Source: Phoronis australis
Taxonomy: Eukaryota; Phoronida; Phoronidae
Direction: 5' to 3'
DNA: 64,000 nucleotides
Assembly: GCA_002633005.1 (NCBI GenBank)
Contig: NMRA01000313.1
Location: forward strand, 1-64,000
The notes below the pieces were generated by a model, which made no database searches, had not been told where the DNA came from, and worked only from the letters and a program-made list of their open reading frames with translations. The stretch's first letter is position 1. The number at the start of each line of letters is the position of its first letter. A program made the translations under genes and the position numbers. Of the stretch, positions 38,815-42,090 are shown piece by piece.

Positions 38815-41697
38815 ACATACAAACACACACATAAACACACACACACGTGTGTTTGTATAGAGACGAGGAATGCTGGCGATGGTTTTGGATGGATTTGACT
38901 ACTGCACTGGTGTTCTCTTGTGACATTTTCTGTCTTTTTCTCAATATCTACAAACTTCCTTAACGGACAGTCAGAGTACAACCAAATTAGATTTTGGGAC
39001 AGGTCCGACGACTGTAGATTCCGTCAGTGCCAATTTTGGTTTTCTTTGCGTTTTTGTCTTGGTGTTCATTAATTGGTGGGTGTTCATCCAATTTGGCAAA
39101 TCACACATAAAACAGCTTTTATACCGCTTGAGATAGCTACATGTATATGACCGTAAATTGCATACCTTTTTTGAGGTATATATCTGTCTGTTCAATTTTC
39201 TCCACTTCCCTATCACCCAAACATCTTGAATGGTGATGAAAGGTATCGGGTGTTTTCCTATTGAGGAGAGTAGTGCTTGTTGCTTTGCACAGCCTATAGG
39301 TTTTTTAAGAATGTTGTTGATTTTAGAAACGTCTCAGAACGTTTAAAATAGTGATCACCCCTTGTATCTGCGCTGTAGTAAACAAACACATTCTGCCACA
39401 TGGATGGAGTCCGGAAGTTGTTGCCACTTATTTTATGTTATTTTTGTATTCAGTCAGGTGGTGAGGAGGTACCTAGAACGGTGTGTCATATTCAACTGAC
39501 CAGCTGGCCAAAAGGTGACGCTCTGCCGAGGAATTCCAGTGATCTAGTCACAGTGATGGAGGAAGTCACTCAGTGGTTGACCCAAACTAATTCCAAGCGT
39601 TTTGCTGTCCACTGCATGTAAGTTAATTTCTTAAGAAACACTGCACATTTGCAGTAGCGAATCGTATGGTTTTTACTGAATAATTTTCAAGCGCATGACG
39701 ATCTTGATAAATAGCGTATCCTGGGCGTTTGATTTTGTGGAATTACTGTTCTGGATTCTCAGGCTACGGCACAGTTCCTCCGACTCACATGTTAGTGGAG
39801 GTGACCCTTAGCATCATAGCTATGTTCCAACTCCCACAGCCTCTTTAAGATTAAGCATGCTGGGATTTTAAACTACATATTTGAACTGTTTTCACCCTAT
39901 TTATCTTGATAAAAACTATAATAATACCTCTTACCTAGATAGAATTCTGTTTCTGCTTCGAACTCAAGTGACAAGCAGTGCTTATAGATGCGCCATTTTC
40001 GCATTCGCAATGTTAAGTTTGGCGAACTGCAGTAACTTTGAAGCATTATTTGAGTCGCTGATTGTGCGGGTGTCCCTGTCGGTAACGGACATAGAATCTT
40101 ATCACAATCATGAACAATAAAATGCCGATTTCATCAAGTAGAAGGCCTGCTTTGATTTTCGTTTCTTTGCCAGCTGAACTGTGCGAAATACAGCTTTAGT
40201 CCTATCAAAACCAACTGAGTTGCGGATGATTATAACTGATTTGGTTACATGTATGTTATCTCGTTTTACATATAGTATTACATGTATGTGGTGACACAGG
40301 ATTAATAACACCCACAGTACTAGATACAATAACGTCGGCCTTTAAACGGCGTATCACCGTTTCTTTGACAAAACGGTTACACCGCGTTGTGAACTACATC
40401 GCTTTCTGACAAAACAAAGTATGTGAATCCTTGGAAAGAAGTTTGAGTAAGGTTATAAGACGAGAAACAATGTCCCATAGCAAAACTTATTTGAGATCAT
40501 TTTTTGTTACTTGTGTTCAGAATGACTGCGGTATCTAAATTTTTAACTCCAACATGAAAGCGTGGAAACTACATTTTGAAATGTTTATCTTCGGTATTCA
40601 GTTTGTTCCGTGTCTGTGTTTCAGGAATGGCGCGGAGAGAAGTGGTTTGTACGTTGCATTACATGCGACGTGTGAAAAAATTAGGTTGGAACATGAGGTG
40701 GATGTCTTCCAAGCCGTGAAATATGTCCGCAACTTTCGGTCTCAAAGTGTCACTTCTGTCGTAAGTATTAAGCACATGGAAGGAAACGTCAATAAGCTAT
40801 TCTACACTGGCTCTAGATAGGTTGTGGATTTTTCTTTGTTGGTGTCCGTCTGGCAAAAGTGAAAAGAGCGGACACTTTCGCTTTACTATACGAGAAAGTA
40901 AATGCGCGAGCGTGTTTCTGGTTGCATATTTTCGTCACCTTTTCCTCGCGACCGCGTGACCGCTCGAAATCCCTCTTTCTCTGATCTTCATGAAATTTAG
41001 CACTTGGACATCACTACTGTTGCGGATGACTCTTCGGTCAAAGGGGGAGCTTTCTATTTTTTGCAAAAGGTCATTTCAAAATGATGTACAGAGACCTGGG
41101 AGACGGATTTCAATGAAACTTGACACAGAGGCATGTGACGACAGTGCACTAGCACCAGTCAATTTCCTATCAGGAAACCAAACGGTAGAATGGAATAAAA
41201 TAACCAGAACAAATTGAAAGCCTTATTACTTTCAGAAGATATTGGTTCCAGAACTGTTATAGAGTCCCACATACATTTTACTTAAAGTCCATGCTTTCTG
41301 CCTAAGTTTTGATTTGGTTCAGTTACAAATTTGGTCTTGTTGTTTCCCACCCATGATCTAACGCCATGTTTCTTTTTCAAATGATCACGTTCATTTCTCG
41401 TTTTAAAGCGCGTAAAACACCCGTTTTGTTTAACTTATGGCAACACATGCAAGTCATTTGCAGTTGAATTTAAAGTCATGTGAACATGGCTGTAACTGTT
41501 CGTAAGGCATTGTTTATTACTATGTTTGTTACATAATTTGGAAACTCGTAAAAATCTTACAAGTCGCAAAGAAAGCGTCTTTCGCTGTGTTAGTTTTGGA
41601 AAATGCCGCTTCTTCTTTTCAGGACCAGTACAAATTTATTCACGATGCTGCTATGAAGTTCATTGAAGGCTTCGAGACCTACTCTAACCTGATGTGA
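2945..41697 (+). CDS. Receptor-type protein tyrosine phosphatase, R2B (PTPRK/M/T/U)-like, 3' portion, 24 exons
   Basis: Single-pass membrane receptor that removes phosphate from phosphotyrosine; R2B relatives act at cell-cell contacts. Exons: 2945-3162, 4053-4122, 4451-4557, 5642-5846, 9936-10050, 12276-12555, 13521-13566, 14050-14143, 14514-14596, 17242-17516, 18941-19105, 22108-22144, 23065-23162, 25012-25131, 26036-26187, 31571-31706, 32340-32489, 32621-32756, 34921-34994, 37309-37428, 38163-38285, 39454-39617, 40625-40760, 41623-41697. All introns are GT-AG and every phase agrees, giving about 1058 residues. In window-relative residues: FN3 1-95, FN3 97-199, membrane-proximal region 200-347, transmembrane 351-378, juxtamembrane 379-480, D1 about 485-745, D2 about 805-1050. 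D1 has KNRY 518-521, WPDHG with Asp655, [10 protein letters not shown] with Cys687 and Arg693, and the Q-loop MVQT. D2 keeps C-x5-R (Cys988, Arg994) but has WPK for WPD. The first exon opens with two bases of a split codon, so the gene continues 5' of the window. Family assignment is from remembered R2B features, not a search. Confidence 0.93.
3163..4052 (+). other. RPTP intron, nothing recognised
   Basis: AT-rich sequence from donor GTATGA to acceptor TTTTTTAG. No transposon ends or coding signal seen. Confidence 0.6.
4053..4122 (+). CDS. RPTP exon 2: end of FN3 domain
   Basis: Short exon after a TTTTTTAG acceptor, ending before GTAAGT. It completes the FN3 repeat with the G-strand pattern V-x-K-x-x-x-G-x-G-x-x-S. 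Length 70 leaves one base for the next codon, which the following exon supplies. Confidence 0.85.
4123..4450 (+). other. RPTP intron, nothing recognised
   Basis: A 328-base intron between GTAAGT and TTTAAG with no visible internal feature. Confidence 0.6.
4451..4557 (+). CDS. RPTP exon 3: first half of second FN3 domain
   Basis: Acceptor TTTAAG, donor GTAATT. It encodes the P-x-x-P-L start, the V[11 protein letters not shown] core with the FN3 tryptophan, and the E-x-x-H-Y C-strand end. Phase fits exon 2 (2-base start) and exon 4 (phase 0). This exon is too short to stand out as an ORF and was placed by homology and phase. Confidence 0.88.
4879..5251. mobile_element. Foldback MITE, about 373 bp with 77-bp arms
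   Basis: The left arm 4879-4955 and right arm 5175-5251 are near-perfect inverted copies. Both contain GCCAGAATAACGATAACGTC in one orientation. The centre is unrelated single-copy sequence. No coding capacity. It sits in the intron between RPTP exons 3 and 4. A small hairpin (CTCTGCGC/GCGCAGAG, 4857-4878) abuts the left arm. Confidence 0.75.
5300..5412. mobile_element. Truncated copy of the TAGCGCTAGGACC MITE family
   Basis: It contains the family core (TTCTCATTTTAAATACACG, CAATATCTCACG) and one recognisable end (TAGCTACTGAAC near 5398-5409). Better copies lie at 27585-27725 and 28790-28910. The other end is not preserved. Confidence 0.5.
5642..5846 (+). CDS. RPTP exon 4: second half of second FN3 domain
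   Basis: Acceptor TTTTTGCAG, donor GTAAGC. It encodes the C' to G strands: a long C' loop, then the [17 protein letters not shown]-strand region and [15 protein letters not shown], the usual FN3 G strand, followed by the linker APPKSN. It ends in phase 1. Confidence 0.9.
6459..6645. repeat. Two-copy tandem duplication, period about 93 bp
   Basis: Two diverged copies in tandem, each running from ATTTCAGTTTC through GAAACAAATTTACAT to ATATTTGACG and a GTACAG. Substitutions between copies show that the duplication is not recent. Confidence 0.75.
8052..8200. mobile_element. Possible fragment of a GTGGCGGATC-type MITE
   Basis: Begins AGAGGCAGATCAAGGATTT followed by a G run, resembling the start of the element at 55659-55814. 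The far end (GGGCGATCCGAACC) is weak. Confidence 0.25.
9130..9290. repeat. A/T-rich low-complexity tract
   Basis: Runs of AATAAA/TAAATAA-type words with almost no G or C. Simple sequence; no function inferred. Confidence 0.7.
9936..10050 (+). CDS. RPTP exon 5: start of membrane-proximal FN3-like region
   Basis: A strong TTCTTCTACAG acceptor precedes it and GTAAAA follows. The translation (about residues 200-238) reads as an acidic linker and a beta strand ([12 protein letters not shown]). It continues in frame into exon 6 through a split AG-T serine codon. The 4.1-kb upstream intron is the first large one in the window. Confidence 0.82.
11058..11160. repeat. Two-copy GC-rich direct repeat, period 56 bp
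   Basis: The sequence CCCGGCCAGTGG...GATCAGGCCCGT occurs at 11058 and again at 11114 inside element A. It is distinctly GC-richer than its surroundings and may be a subterminal binding region for the transposase. Confidence 0.6.
11400..11600 (+). pseudogene. N-terminal fragment of a P2X7-tail-like ORF
   Basis: It contains [10 protein letters not shown] and, after a frame shift, [20 protein letters not shown]. The same pattern (acidic SSGDE start, then Y-x-FEPEY-x-x-E) begins the better-preserved ORF in element B at 19943. The cysteine-rich part is missing here. The identity depends on the comparison with element B. Confidence 0.4.
11516..11806 (-). pseudogene. THAP-domain N terminus of a Kolobok-like transposase
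   Basis: The 96-codon frame contains a complete C2CH THAP zinc-finger pattern: C-IVPA-C near residues 8-13, the FFRLP motif, a basic middle, then VCGLHF with the last Cys and His, and SDF. THAP domains bind DNA and are common in transposases. After SDF the frame runs into sequence that is antisense to the neighbouring ORF and stops, so the catalytic part is absent. Confidence 0.72.
12276..12555 (+). CDS. RPTP exon 6: membrane-proximal region with furin-type site
   Basis: Largest extracellular exon. It begins GYLLIVETK, then RKKR-S at 12310-12324 (residues 250-254), a basic site of the furin class at the position where R2A and R2B phosphatases are cut into two non-covalent subunits. It then has [27 protein letters not shown] and [10 protein letters not shown], matching the conserved membrane-proximal region of R2A/R2B receptors. 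Donor GTAGGT, phase 0 end. Cleavage is inferred from the motif. Confidence 0.92.
12310..12324 (+). other. Furin-type cleavage site RKKR-S in RPTP
   Basis: Codons AGA AAA AAA CGT followed by AGT. The site lies in the membrane-proximal region about 100 residues before the transmembrane helix, where R2A and R2B receptors carry R-x-K/R-R processing sites. Processing itself is inferred. Confidence 0.6.
12556..13520 (+). other. RPTP intron, nothing recognised
   Basis: 965 bases between exons 6 and 7. No repeat or coding signal seen. Confidence 0.6.
13521..13566 (+). CDS. RPTP exon 7: short extracellular stalk exon
   Basis: A 46-base exon between TTCTTTTCAG and GTATGT. It encodes the last membrane-proximal strand and stalk ([15 protein letters not shown]) and leaves one base (G) completed by the transmembrane exon. 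Placement rests on the splice sites and agreement of phase on both sides. Confidence 0.78.
13567..14049 (+). other. RPTP intron, nothing recognised
   Basis: Intron between the stalk and transmembrane exons with no visible internal feature. Confidence 0.6.
14050..14143 (+). CDS. RPTP exon 8: transmembrane helix
   Basis: Acceptor TATCTTTCAG, donor GTAAGT. After AEQFVN it encodes a glycine-rich start ([10 protein letters not shown]) followed by a V/I/L run to the exon end, a single helix of about 25 residues. The following exon supplies the positively charged stop-transfer sequence (SRRRR), consistent with a type I orientation. Confidence 0.92.
14144..14513 (+). other. RPTP intron with an in-frame hydrophobic 3' end
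   Basis: 370-base intron. Its last 43 bases are a pyrimidine-rich tract which is open in the downstream frame and follows an alternative AG at 14469-14470 (see findings). Confidence 0.6.
14514..14596 (+). CDS. RPTP exon 9: stop-transfer and start of cytoplasmic juxtamembrane
   Basis: The acceptor CTACAG at 14513 has a good pyrimidine tract upstream; the donor is the consensus GTGAGT. It encodes [21 protein letters not shown], a basic stop-transfer cluster just inside the membrane. Length 83 fits phase 2 on the left and phase 1 on the right. The upstream tract is itself open in this frame and encodes hydrophobic residues (see findings). Confidence 0.82.
14850..15790 (+). mobile_element. LINE reverse-transcriptase remnant
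   Basis: Plus-strand fragments in the right order for a non-[22 protein letters not shown] (about 14886-14940), [10 protein letters not shown] with [15 protein letters not shown] (about 14990-15100, the equivalent of G-x-P-Q-G-S-x-L-G-P-L-L-F), then [10 protein letters not shown] and [17 protein letters not shown] (about 15400-15640), the usual RT C-terminal region. Many stops and frame breaks; dead. CR1/L2- or RTE-type cannot be distinguished by eye. Confidence 0.75.
16195..16295. repeat. Pyrimidine-rich CT tract with (CT)n
   Basis: A run of C and T on the plus strand ending in a (CT)n stretch near 16270-16290. The antisense RERERE ORF is an artefact of this repeat. Confidence 0.8.
17242..17516 (+). 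CDS. RPTP exon 10: acidic juxtamembrane segment and entry to D1
   Basis: Acceptor TTGTTCACAG after a long T tract, donor GTAAGT. It encodes an acidic, probably unstructured stretch (many D/E/N and G), then [16 protein letters not shown] and FKLEYG. The latter is the usual amphipathic lead-in to the first phosphatase domain, where relatives have an I-x-V-x-x-L-x-x-H helix and F-x-x-E-Y. Confidence 0.87.
17517..18940 (+). other. RPTP intron
   Basis: Contains a 174-codon open frame (17521-18045) with no recognisable motif, overlapping the exon's splice donor in another frame; I treat it as chance. Nothing else identified. Confidence 0.55.
18941..19105 (+). CDS. RPTP exon 11: D1 pTyr-recognition loop (KNRY)
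   Basis: Acceptor TGTATTTCAG, donor GTGAGC, 55 whole codons. It contains [15 protein letters not shown] (KNRY at residues 518-521), the phosphotyrosine-recognition loop, and HYINATHI, the YINA motif. Both are standard conserved motifs of classical tyrosine phosphatases, and the spacing between them is normal. Confidence 0.95.
19609..19770 (+). repeat. Left terminal inverted repeat of element B
   Basis: Matches the reverse complement of 21145-21305 almost base for base, with a handful of substitutions and one small insertion (ACATGT near 19720). Confidence 0.85.
19943..20215 (+). pseudogene. P2X7 intracellular-tail-like ORF, frameshifted and truncated
   Basis: ATG at 19943 opens a frame with an acidic start (SSGDEFF), [16 protein letters not shown], and [17 protein letters not shown]. 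In the next frame it continues as [16 protein letters not shown]-x-C-x-x-C followed by a CC pair is the zinc-binding pattern of the C-terminal (ballast) region of P2X7 receptors, which also occurs as stand-alone proteins. One frameshift near 20180 is needed to join the two parts. Past about 20215 the plus strand is antisense to the transposase remnant, so the ORF is also cut short. Function in the element is unknown. Confidence 0.6.
20235..21036 (-). pseudogene. THAP-type Kolobok-like transposase, N-terminal part, frameshifted
   Basis: The minus-strand ATG at 21036 begins [14 protein letters not shown], then [14 protein letters not shown], the N-terminal half of a THAP domain. A one-base shift near 20880 is needed to continue into [18 protein letters not shown], its second half (C-x-x-H-F). 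A Ser/Pro-rich spacer and an acidic Ser run follow, then [10 protein letters not shown] and GKWDSC, a C-x-x-C plus H-S-x-K-W pattern. The first THAP cysteine appears replaced by tyrosine. The catalytic core is missing. Not functional as it stands. Confidence 0.7.
21145..21305 (-). repeat. Right terminal inverted repeat of element B
   Basis: Inverted partner of the left repeat; ends in CTTCGCCT plus TTAA. Confidence 0.85.
22108..22144 (+). CDS. RPTP exon 12: D1 IASQG mini-exon
   Basis: A 37-base exon between TGTTTTAG and GTAGTG. It encodes [12 protein letters not shown] plus one base, matching the strand that reads I-A-x-Q-G-P in relatives. It restores the normal 12-residue spacing between INA and IASQ in D1. 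It was found because exons 11 and 13 would otherwise lack this conserved strand. Confidence 0.85.
22145..23064 (+). other. RPTP intron, nothing recognised
   Basis: 920 bases between D1 exons 12 and 13. No repeat or exon found. Confidence 0.6.
23065..23162 (+). CDS. RPTP exon 13: D1 core helix and VMVT strand
   Basis: Acceptor CTTTACAG, donor GTTAGT. It encodes [16 protein letters not shown] and [12 protein letters not shown]. Classical phosphatases usually have D-F-W-R-M here, but this protein has isoleucine for the first tryptophan. The rest, including MIWE and the strand before the conserved K-x-x-x-Y-W-P, is typical. Confidence 0.93.
23408..23534. repeat. Minisatellite, 21-bp unit, about six copies
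   Basis: Near-identical tandem copies of a unit containing CCAGCTGAGACCATCGGCCG. The joint between units forms the palindrome GGCCGGCC. Because 21 is a multiple of three, it reads as a repeating seven-residue peptide on either strand, which is not evidence for coding. Confidence 0.93.
24658..24725 (+). repeat. tRNA-like sequence with Pol III box A and box B (SINE head or tRNA pseudogene)
   Basis: GGTGTAGTGGTAGAGC resembles a tRNA D-arm/box A, and GAGTTCGAGTC 40 bases later resembles box B. The middle does not fold into a proper anticodon arm, and the acceptor stem does not pair. A functional tRNA is unlikely. It may be the head of a tRNA-derived SINE. Confidence 0.4.
24843..24955. mobile_element. 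MITE-like fragment ending GCCACTGG
   Basis: A C-run-rich stretch ending TGATACGCCACTGG, the reverse of the CAGTGGCGTA ends found on common short non-autonomous elements. Only one end is clear. Confidence 0.3.
25012..25131 (+). CDS. RPTP exon 14: D1 KYWP region
   Basis: Acceptor TTTATTTTAG, donor GTAAGT, exactly 40 codons. It encodes [11 protein letters not shown], then a strand pair ending YTIRTLTFN, the usual Y-x-x-R-x-F/L strand before the WPD-loop exon. Phase 0 on both sides. Confidence 0.92.
25132..26035 (+). other. RPTP intron, nothing recognised
   Basis: 904 bases between exons 14 and 15 with no identified feature. Confidence 0.6.
26036..26187 (+). CDS. RPTP exon 15: D1 WPD loop and start of signature motif
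   Basis: Acceptor TTGTTTCAG, donor GTAGAA. It contains [15 protein letters not shown] with the general-acid Asp655, and ends PVIVHC with the catalytic Cys687. The intron splits the serine codon immediately after the catalytic cysteine. The next intron is the largest in the gene (5.4 kb) and is full of transposons. Confidence 0.96.
27585..27725. mobile_element. MITE copy 1, 141 bp, TAGCGCTAGGACC family
   Basis: Ends CGTTCAGTAGGCGCTAGGAC and its inverted form GGTCCTAGCGCTACTGAACG. The core contains TTAAAATACACGGCAATATC and CTCACGTAATCTCGCG. It matches copy 2 in inverse orientation and the truncated copy at 5300-5412. Confidence 0.75.
28790..28910. mobile_element. MITE copy 2, 121 bp, inverse orientation, one end shortened
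   Basis: Runs from GTTCAGCACCGCC to GGTCCTAGCGTTACTGAACG. Core identical in order to copy 1 but reversed, with about 20 bases missing beside the left end. The two copies flank 1.1 kb of otherwise unrecognised sequence. Confidence 0.7.
29611..29965 (+). pseudogene. Harbinger accessory MADF/Myb-like protein, frameshifted
   Basis: ATG at 29611. A basic, Thr/Pro- and Asp/Ser/His-rich N terminus is followed by [20 protein letters not shown] and HKKLSA, the start of a MADF/SANT-like DNA-binding domain. After a one-base shift near 29873 the next frame reads [20 protein letters not shown], its continuation. In Harbinger elements this second protein helps DNA binding and nuclear import of the transposase. 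Confidence 0.65.
29985..30590 (-). pseudogene. Harbinger (DDE_Tnp_4-like) transposase remnant
   Basis: Reading the minus strand: an Arg-rich start ([12 protein letters not shown]), [39 protein letters not shown], then after a break [30 protein letters not shown] and finally [17 protein letters not shown]. The last holds the first catalytic Asp of the DDE triad (complement of about 30079-30101). In-frame stops and at least two shifts; the rest of the catalytic domain is lost. Confidence 0.78.
31571..31706 (+). CDS. RPTP exon 16: D1 signature (SAGVGRTG) and Q loop
   Basis: Acceptor TGTTTTGCAG, donor GTAAGC. It continues the catalytic P-loop as SAGVGRTG, with the phosphate-binding Arg693, and ends [10 protein letters not shown], which holds the conserved glutamine of the Q loop. 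All residues needed for catalysis are present across exons 15 and 16, so D1 is predicted to be active. Confidence 0.96.
31707..32339 (+). other. RPTP intron, nothing recognised
   Basis: 633 bases between exons 16 and 17. The 105-codon ORF at 32066-32383 runs into exon 17 in the wrong frame and is not a gene. Confidence 0.6.
32340..32489 (+). CDS. RPTP exon 17: end of D1 and inter-domain linker
   Basis: Found by reading the frame after CTTTTACAG: it begins [21 protein letters not shown], the QY-x-F-x-H helix that always closes D1, then a basic linker to LVTQFE before donor GTAGTT. It is 50 codons, phase 0. A longer out-of-frame ORF (32066-32383) overlaps the region and hides this exon. The CGETAI stretch is characteristic of R2B receptors from my knowledge of the family. 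Confidence 0.9.
32621..32756 (+). CDS. RPTP exon 18: D1-D2 linker with acidic run
   Basis: Acceptor TTGTTACAG, donor GTAAGT. It encodes [14 protein letters not shown], an Asp/Asn-rich insert (GDDDDD), and [12 protein letters not shown], the D2 equivalent of the KNR loop. The tyrosine of KNRY is replaced by Asp, an early sign that D2 does not bind phosphotyrosine normally. Confidence 0.92.
32757..34920 (+). other. RPTP intron, nothing recognised
   Basis: 2.2-kb intron separating the linker exon from D2. No transposon ends or exons found. Confidence 0.55.
34921..34994 (+). CDS. RPTP exon 19: D2 YINA strand
   Basis: Acceptor TTGTTTTTCAG, donor GTAAGT. It encodes [15 protein letters not shown] and DYINATYVG. 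The YINA motif of D2 is intact. The exon ends directly after it, leaving fewer residues than usual before the VxTQ strand of the next exon (see findings). Confidence 0.88.
35711..35772. repeat. Two adjacent small hairpins sharing TATTCAACGCG
   Basis: CCGTATTCAACGCG pairs with the following TGAATACGG; then TATTCAACGCGCATTGAATA is again self-complementary. Confidence 0.6.
35894..35932. repeat. Hairpin GATATCAGGAAGAG / CTCTTCCTGGTGATAT
   Basis: Stem of about 14 bp with a five-base loop (ATAAC). No further structure recognised. Confidence 0.55.
36453..36642. mobile_element. MITE, 190 bp with about 58-bp TIRs
   Basis: Arms begin GATCAAAAACCGGACAATCG and continue CCGCACAAATAAAAAAGTTC, mirrored at the right end. 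The asymmetric centre holds GAGCTGTATGTTGGCACTTG. A second copy lies at 56631-56818. Confidence 0.85.
36772..36907. mobile_element. Short foldback, about 136 bp
   Basis: Outer ends ATAGATTATT and AATAATCTAT. An inner pair GTGGATTTTGGAGAA / TTCTCCAAAATCCAC gives a second stem. Confidence 0.6.
37309..37428 (+). CDS. RPTP exon 20: D2 core helix
   Basis: Acceptor TATGTTTCAG, donor GTATTC, 40 codons. It encodes [18 protein letters not shown] then RMIHD and [14 protein letters not shown]. The T-Q-x-P-x-P and IVMLNE-L/V-D sequences are the forms seen in R2B D2 domains rather than the QGP and VMVT forms of active domains. Confidence 0.94.
37429..38162 (+). other. RPTP intron, nothing recognised
   Basis: 734 bases between D2 exons 20 and 21. 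Confidence 0.6.
38163..38285 (+). CDS. RPTP exon 21: D2 QYWP region
   Basis: Acceptor GAATTTACAG, donor GTAAGT, 41 codons. It encodes [20 protein letters not shown] and a strand ending [12 protein letters not shown] replaces the K-x-Y-W-P of active domains. Confidence 0.92.
38286..39453 (+). other. RPTP intron with (CA)n microsatellite
   Basis: Contains the (CA)n tract at 38765-38848; otherwise nothing recognised. Confidence 0.65.
38765..38848. repeat. (CA)n microsatellite
   Basis: About 20 perfect CA units followed by interrupted CA units (ACACATACAAACACACACAT). Confidence 0.97.
39454..39617 (+). CDS. RPTP exon 22: D2 degenerate WPD loop and HC
   Basis: Acceptor TTTGTATTCAG, donor GTAAGT. 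It encodes [19 protein letters not shown], where lysine replaces the aspartate of WPD, so the general acid is missing. It ends FAVHC plus two bases of a split Met codon. The cysteine of the signature is still present. Confidence 0.94.
39618..40624 (+). other. RPTP intron, nothing recognised
   Basis: Intron splitting the D2 signature loop. No feature seen. Confidence 0.6.
40625..40760 (+). CDS. RPTP exon 23: D2 signature remainder
   Basis: Acceptor CTGTGTTTCAG, donor GTAAGT. It completes the D2 P-loop as M-NGAERSG and continues with [18 protein letters not shown]. The form HC-x-NG-x-x-RSG is the R2B D2 version of the loop. C-x5-R is kept, but the loop lacks the SAG-x-G of active domains and the Q-loop MVQT. 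Confidence 0.94.
40761..41622 (+). other. RPTP last intron, nothing recognised
   Basis: 862 bases before the terminal exon. Confidence 0.6.
41623..41697 (+). CDS. RPTP exon 24: last exon and stop
   Basis: Acceptor CTTCTTTTCAG. It encodes [20 protein letters not shown] and SNLM, then TGA at 41695-41697. This is the closing helix of D2 (DQY-x-F), and the protein ends a few residues after it, as receptors of this group usually do. Confidence 0.95.
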   Translation, partial: DQYKFIHDAAMKFIEGFETYSNLM

Positions 41698-42090
41698 AGA
41701 TAGGGCTGAACTGACTTTGCTCTCAAAACTGAGGTTCCATTATAGTGCTGTTTCAACAACACAGTGTGTAAACTACCCAAAAAATAAGTGTACTGTCCGC
41801 TCACAGATAGAAAGAATGACTTACTTCATACGTGTATGAGTTCAGTGGAAACTTCTTGACAATTTGATCTATTTCCTCGCATGGTGAGAAGACACAATTT
41901 TAAGAAAAAACGCTGGTCACAAAACAAAAGTCACAAAACATATGGTTTATGTTGTACACCCTGTAGTTCACTGCTAAAGGTGCATTGCAACCCCAATGAC
42001 TTCCACATATGGAAATCATGAAATTAACTCTCAAAAAACTCGCGCCATTTTTACCTTTTACATGATAGCAAAAATTAAAATGTTACTTGG
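41698..42090 (+). other. Probable 3' UTR of the RPTP gene
   Basis: AT-rich sequence after the stop. No AATAAA lies close by. An ATTAAA variant at 42074-42079 is a possible poly(A) signal, but the real end cannot be placed from sequence alone. Confidence 0.3.

Noticed and set aside
38617-38981. Cys/Val-rich minus-strand ORFs
   Set aside because: Translation of the (CA)n microsatellite.
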